Assembly: GCA_028023455.1 (NCBI GenBank)
Contig: JAQFVV010000021.1
Location: 808,001-872,000, forward strand
Length of the DNA: 64,000 bases
Direction of reading: 5' to 3'
From: Epiperipatus broadwayi
Lineage: Eukaryota > Onychophora > Udeonychophora > Euonychophora > Peripatidae
Shown: one piece after another, positions 60,011 through 64,000 of the stretch
Layout of the letters: every line of letters starts with the position of its first letter
Numbering within the stretch: position 1 is the first letter of the stretch
The notes under the pieces: model-generated
Seen by the model: the letters and a program-made list of their open reading frames with translations, nothing else
What the model was told of the DNA's origin: nothing
Databases searched by the model: none
Made by a program: the position numbers and the translations under genes

Positions 60011-60769
60011 GAGGAGAGAGAGCAATTATGAATGTGTCCAAAGCATATGTAGTAAAATAGATTTAAATATATTATTCCTTGTACATAAGAATAATGCTTT
60101 TGACTCCCATCCACATGTATTTTACTACTTCCGATGCTACATTATTGTATATATGTAATAGTGATATTAGCGATAAAGCCAATGCACATGCGCTTTAAAG
60201 ATAAATTATAAATGAATACTCTCAATTTCTCCAAACACAAGATATAGTGCTATATAAAATAATATCTCATTATTGTATTTATGAATATGGATAACGCAAG
60301 CGACTTGATATTCTAACTTTTGTCCATATATTTTGTGAAGAATAAGTTTTTAAAACATAAACAATTGAATAAAATATTTATTTAATATAAGCTGTACCCA
60401 CAGTTTTGCTCATATTAGTAGAATAAAAGAGCATAATACAACAGTTATTAACAGCAATATCACAAAAAGTATAACTTTTTATGATCAGTTATAGTTTTGA
60501 GTTTGATCAACTTTTAGGATTTTTGTGTAAATATATTTCTCACATGATAAACTATTTTTTCAAAATGGTTACGAAATTTAACATCACACTCCACTTGCAA
60601 GTGAGAAATTAAATATATAATCCAAACTAAATTTAATTAATTTAAAATATATTGAAAATATTAAATTTTACTTATTTTAACAGAACTATAATTCTCTCTA
60701 TTTCTATAGTATGTACTTCATTATGCAGGCCCCAACATATTTTGTATCTATTTTAAAAATGTTCAATGT
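60011..60769. other. Unrecognised AT-rich DNA
   Basis: No feature recognised. Confidence 0.4.
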
Positions 60770-61565
60770 TTGATGTGGTGTTATGTGATGCACTGTGACT
60801 TCTCTTTATACAGAGTCAGAAATCTCTCAGCAACTATGTCCAGAGAAACCTGTTAGCCACTTTACCTTTCCTTTCAATTCCCCACCCTAAGTTTTCCCAT
60901 AATCTGCTCCATCCCATTTCCATAACATAATTGTTGTCAATTTTTTGGCCTACATATCTAAATCCCTCTTATCCTATCCCACACCCAGCATAAAAACCAA
61001 TAACTCACTTTCTATATAATCACTTTGTTCATGTTTATTCTTCCATAACTTCATTATTTGTACCCTTTCTTCTTTCAAGCATTTACATGAAATTAACATA
61101 TGCCTAATATTTTTCATGCTTTCTTTATACAACTTAAAGACTAAATCACCCATATTTTTCCATTTACAAGTATATTCCCTTGTTGCTAAAGATACAGTTT
61201 GAGCTTTAAACAATAAACTACTTTCCTTGCTATTATCATACATTAACTCGCACCCAATGTTTCATTTACTTCTATATATATTTAAACTCTTTTTACTCTC
61301 CATACTAGTTTTCCATCTCTTCAACTTCCTATTCTTTATTAATGCATCTATTCTTCTATCCCATTCCTTACCACTGTAACCCTCAACAATCCTCCTAACA
61401 CAATCATCCCACCTTTTGTACAAGTATACTGATATATATTGTTTATCCAAATCTGCATACTGCATTACCTTTCTCACCCATCTTGTTGCCTGCCCTTTAT
61501 TTATAACCCAATTAAATACTATTTTGGTTATTTTTATTATCCATAAACTGCAATCTACTGAACAT
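60770..61565 (-). pseudogene. Third LINE family, C-terminal fragment, tandem copy 1
   Basis: Minus-strand frames 61477-61262 (QYADLDKQYISVYLYKRWDD, EWDRRIDALIKNRKL) and 61243-60974 (SKESSLLFKAQTVSLATREY, CKWKNMGDLVFKLYKE, NIRHMLISCKC) form one interrupted C-terminal LINE region. The CxxC of the zinc module has become FKLY, so it is non-functional. Copy 2 starts about 800 bp further on in the same orientation. Confidence 0.62.
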
Positions 61566-61569
61566 TTTC

Positions 61570-62295
61570 ATTTTGCTTTTGATGTGATGTACTGTGACCT
61601 CTCCTTAAACAAAGTCAAGAATCTCTCAGCAATTATGCCCAGAGAAACTGGTTAGCCACTTTATTTTCCATTCCCCACTCTAAGTTTTCCCATATTCTGC
61701 TCCATCCCATTTCCCCAACATAATCTTTGTCAATTCTACAGCCTTTACGTCTTAATCCCTTTTATCTTTTCCCAAACCCAGCGTAAAAATCAATAATCCA
61801 CTTTCTGTATAATCACTTTTTTCATATTTATTCTTCCATAACTTCATTATATGTACCCTTTCTGTTTCCAAGCATTTACATTCAATTAACAGATGTCTAA
61901 TATTTTCTATTCCTTTCTTACACAATTTACAGATTAAATCACCCATATTTTTTTATTTACATGTACTTTTCTTACTATTATCATATATTAACTCGCACCT
62001 AATATTCTGTTTACTTCTATATATATATTTAAACTCTTTTTACTCTCCATACTAGTTTCCATCTCTCTAACTCCCTCTTCTTTATTAATAAATCTATTAT
62101 TCTATCTCATTCCTTACCACTATAACACTCAACAATCCTCCTAACACAATCATTCCATCTTTTGTACAAATATACTGGTATATATTTTTTATCCAACTTT
62201 TTTGCATACTGCATTACCTTTCTCAACCATCTTGTTGCCTGCCCTTTATTCGTAACCCAATTAAATACTATTTTGGCTATTATTTTTGTAATCTT
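61570..62295 (-). pseudogene. Third LINE family, C-terminal fragment, tandem copy 2
   Basis: The minus frame 61946-61752 contains CKLCKKGIENIRHLLIEC, an intact CxxC-x8-HxxxxC module, then LETERVHIMKLWKNK. Nucleotide blocks repeat copy 1 at an offset of about 800 (GAATCTCTCAGCAATTATGC; AATTAAATACTATTTTGGCT). The region upstream on this strand has frameshifts. Confidence 0.65.
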
Positions 62296-62430
62296 TTAAT
62301 CAGTGCTGCTTTCTTTATCAATTTTTATGAAGTCATTCCAATATAATTCTGATTTTAACAAATTTTTACATTGCAAACTACCAAAGTTTTCAACACAGTT
62401 AAATATTATAAAACAAGAAAATCCATAGTT

Positions 62431-62560
62431 TATGTAATTTCACAAGTGTGTGTGTATATATATATATATATATGGAGAGAGAGAAAACAATCATTTATGT
62501 AATTTCACAAGTGTGTGTGTATATATATATATATATATGGAGAGAGAGAAAACAATCATT
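62431..62560. repeat. Perfect 65-bp tandem duplication
   Basis: TATGTAATTTCACAAGTGTG...GGAGAGAGAGAAAACAATCA occurs at 62431 and 62496, each including a (TA)n tract. I saw no differences. Confidence 0.92.
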
Positions 62561-62651
62561 CAAGATTAATCAATATTGGTGCAATACTTGTCAAGTTATT
62601 AAGAATCAAACAAGCAAACTTTTGCATTTATATAATAAGAATAAAAATAAA

Positions 62652-63283
62652 TATTAAACCACTAAATATCACATGATCACCATTGTCAAAGCTCCTCACT
62701 GATAAAAGCCGAAAGCTAGAAGAAAGTAGTCTATTGGTATTGGATTAGTAGGCAATGGATATGGTTTTTGTGTGCAAACTTTCCATCCATTGATTACTCT
62801 GGCTTACACTGGGTGTTATTTTGCTTCTGTTTTAACAGAGTGTGTAAGCTTAGGAAATAGTGATCATGTGATGAATACTGGTTTAATACCAATCCTGCCA
62901 AATAAAATAATGGTGACTATGATTATTGAAGAACCCAAGACAGAAAAATGTTTAGATGTAGAACTGGGTTCAAATCTAAATGACTACACAAGTAAATGAG
63001 CATTGTTTGAAAACAATATTATAGTTTCATTTTGAAATCATAGATTTATAGTTAACTAAATAGGTAAACGGTGTCTATTAGAGTTGCATCAGATTCTTAG
63101 ATCTATATGCAATGCTCTCAGATCCAAAGTTTCTCACTGATGAAAGCCACAAGATAGAAACGCATCTGAGAATATTGGATGAGTAGGCACTAGATTGGGA
63201 TTTTATGCACAAACCTTCTTGCCTCCATTGATTACTCTGGATTGCACTGGGTGGTACTACTGTATGGAGAATTTTGCCTCTGT
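62652..63283 (+). mobile_element. Family A dimeric retroposon
   Basis: Flanks AATAAAAATAAA at 62640-62651 and 63284-63295 are identical, but low-complexity. The left end is an inverted polar stub (AACCACTAAATATCACATGA). It is followed by a core-plus-arm unit (about 62685-62875), the inner module (CCAATCCTGCCAAATAAAAT...), then a second core-plus-arm unit (63095-63280). Core text CTCACTGATGAAAGCCACAA is intact in unit 2. The 75-residue frame over it is not conserved. Confidence 0.85.
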
Positions 63284-63295
63284 AATAAAAATAAA

Positions 63296-64000
63296 ATTTT
63301 TTAATTAAATACTAGAAATAAAATATAAAGCAACTTTTAAACTGTTCCCATGTGGCAAATACCTTTTCAGCAATTATCTGTAGAAAAACACTGGAGAAGA
63401 CCTTATTTAACAAATAGTAATCAGTGCTAGTGATAATTACCATTATCTATTTTATTCTTTAGCTACAAGTATATATATATATATGATAGAAATATACTAA
63501 GATTGGATTATAAGCTGGATGAAATTTCCTAATTTTATCTGGATGGGGTTTGAACTCAAGTTTATGTTCTTTACTACATAAATTGCGAATTACAACAGTG
63601 AATACCAGAACTTTATTCATGTATATTATACTCATTGAAAAGACTTGATTAATTCTTGGTATTTATTGCAATGACTAAGAAACTCTAACATCCTAATGTT
63701 ACATTACTACTGATTAGATGTTACTATTGGTAAAATTCCAATGATGGGAACTTTTTTTCGAATATTCTCTTTGCTATCATTTTAACACTTTAACACCTTA
63801 CTTATTGAAAAATTAAGGTAAACCATGTTTTATTTATGATCACTATATCAATAACTATCCTGCATGTTTTGTGCAGGTAGAGTCACAAACCATGGATCAT
63901 GACCTGCACTGTCATATTTAACATTCAAACAACTTCAAATCAATAATACCATTTATATTTTTTAATTTACACTAATACTCGCTTGATCTAAACGTATTAT
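63296..64000. other. Unrecognised AT-rich DNA
   Basis: (AT)n tract near 63470 and an isolated GGGTTTGAACTC B-box-like site near 63547. No gene. Confidence 0.4.

Overview
The window looks like intergenic DNA from a large, AT-rich animal (metazoan, probably invertebrate) nuclear genome. The reasons are strong A+T bias by eye, long trinucleotide and (AT)n microsatellites, decayed RTE-type and other non-LTR retrotransposons, a Penelope-like remnant, an LTR retrotransposon, a hAT-type MITE, and several tRNA-derived SINE-like and foldback families. I cannot name the species. I find no convincing host protein-coding gene, rRNA or functional tRNA. The open frames that can be explained are retroelement fragments or microsatellite translations; the rest look like chance.

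Layout. 0.47-1.45 kb: head-to-tail dimer of a repeat called Family A here. 3.08-9.63 kb: an LTR retrotransposon with about 1.62-kb LTRs, PBS, PPT and a gag-like ORF but no recognisable pol. 10.35-10.76 kb: composite microsatellite. 11.08-11.59 kb: hAT MITE with an 8-bp target duplication. 13.8-20.2 kb: three RTE LINE pieces, one carrying a Family A insertion and one with a twin-priming-like inversion. 21.2 and 35.4 kb: C-terminal zinc-finger ORFs of a second LINE. 26.0 and 60.8-62.3 kb: a third LINE tail, tandemly duplicated at the latter. 28.1 kb: GIY-YIG remnant of a Penelope-like element. 28.74-29.19 kb: near-perfect 227-bp tandem duplication. 33.8 kb: perfect 85-bp-arm hairpin. 39.7-41.4, 47.4-48.2 and 56-57.3 kb: degenerate tandem repeats. 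53.5-54.0 kb: converging (ATT)n/(AAT)n arrays. Family B/E foldbacks and SINEs are scattered throughout.

The most unusual feature is Family A. About ten copies share one polar end (GATCATGTGATG...GTGGTTT side). The other end is usually an inverted copy of sequence some tens of bases inside the polar end, so the element folds into a long hairpin. Several copies are flanked by exact 12-14 bp direct repeats. Two copies sit inside other repeats where the host sequence resumes across the insertion. Hairpin length differs between copies, and head-to-tail dimers also exist. Together this points to RNA-mediated, target-primed insertion of a short non-coding foldback retroposon. Penelope-like or RTE machinery, both present here as relics, are candidate drivers. 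That link is inference.
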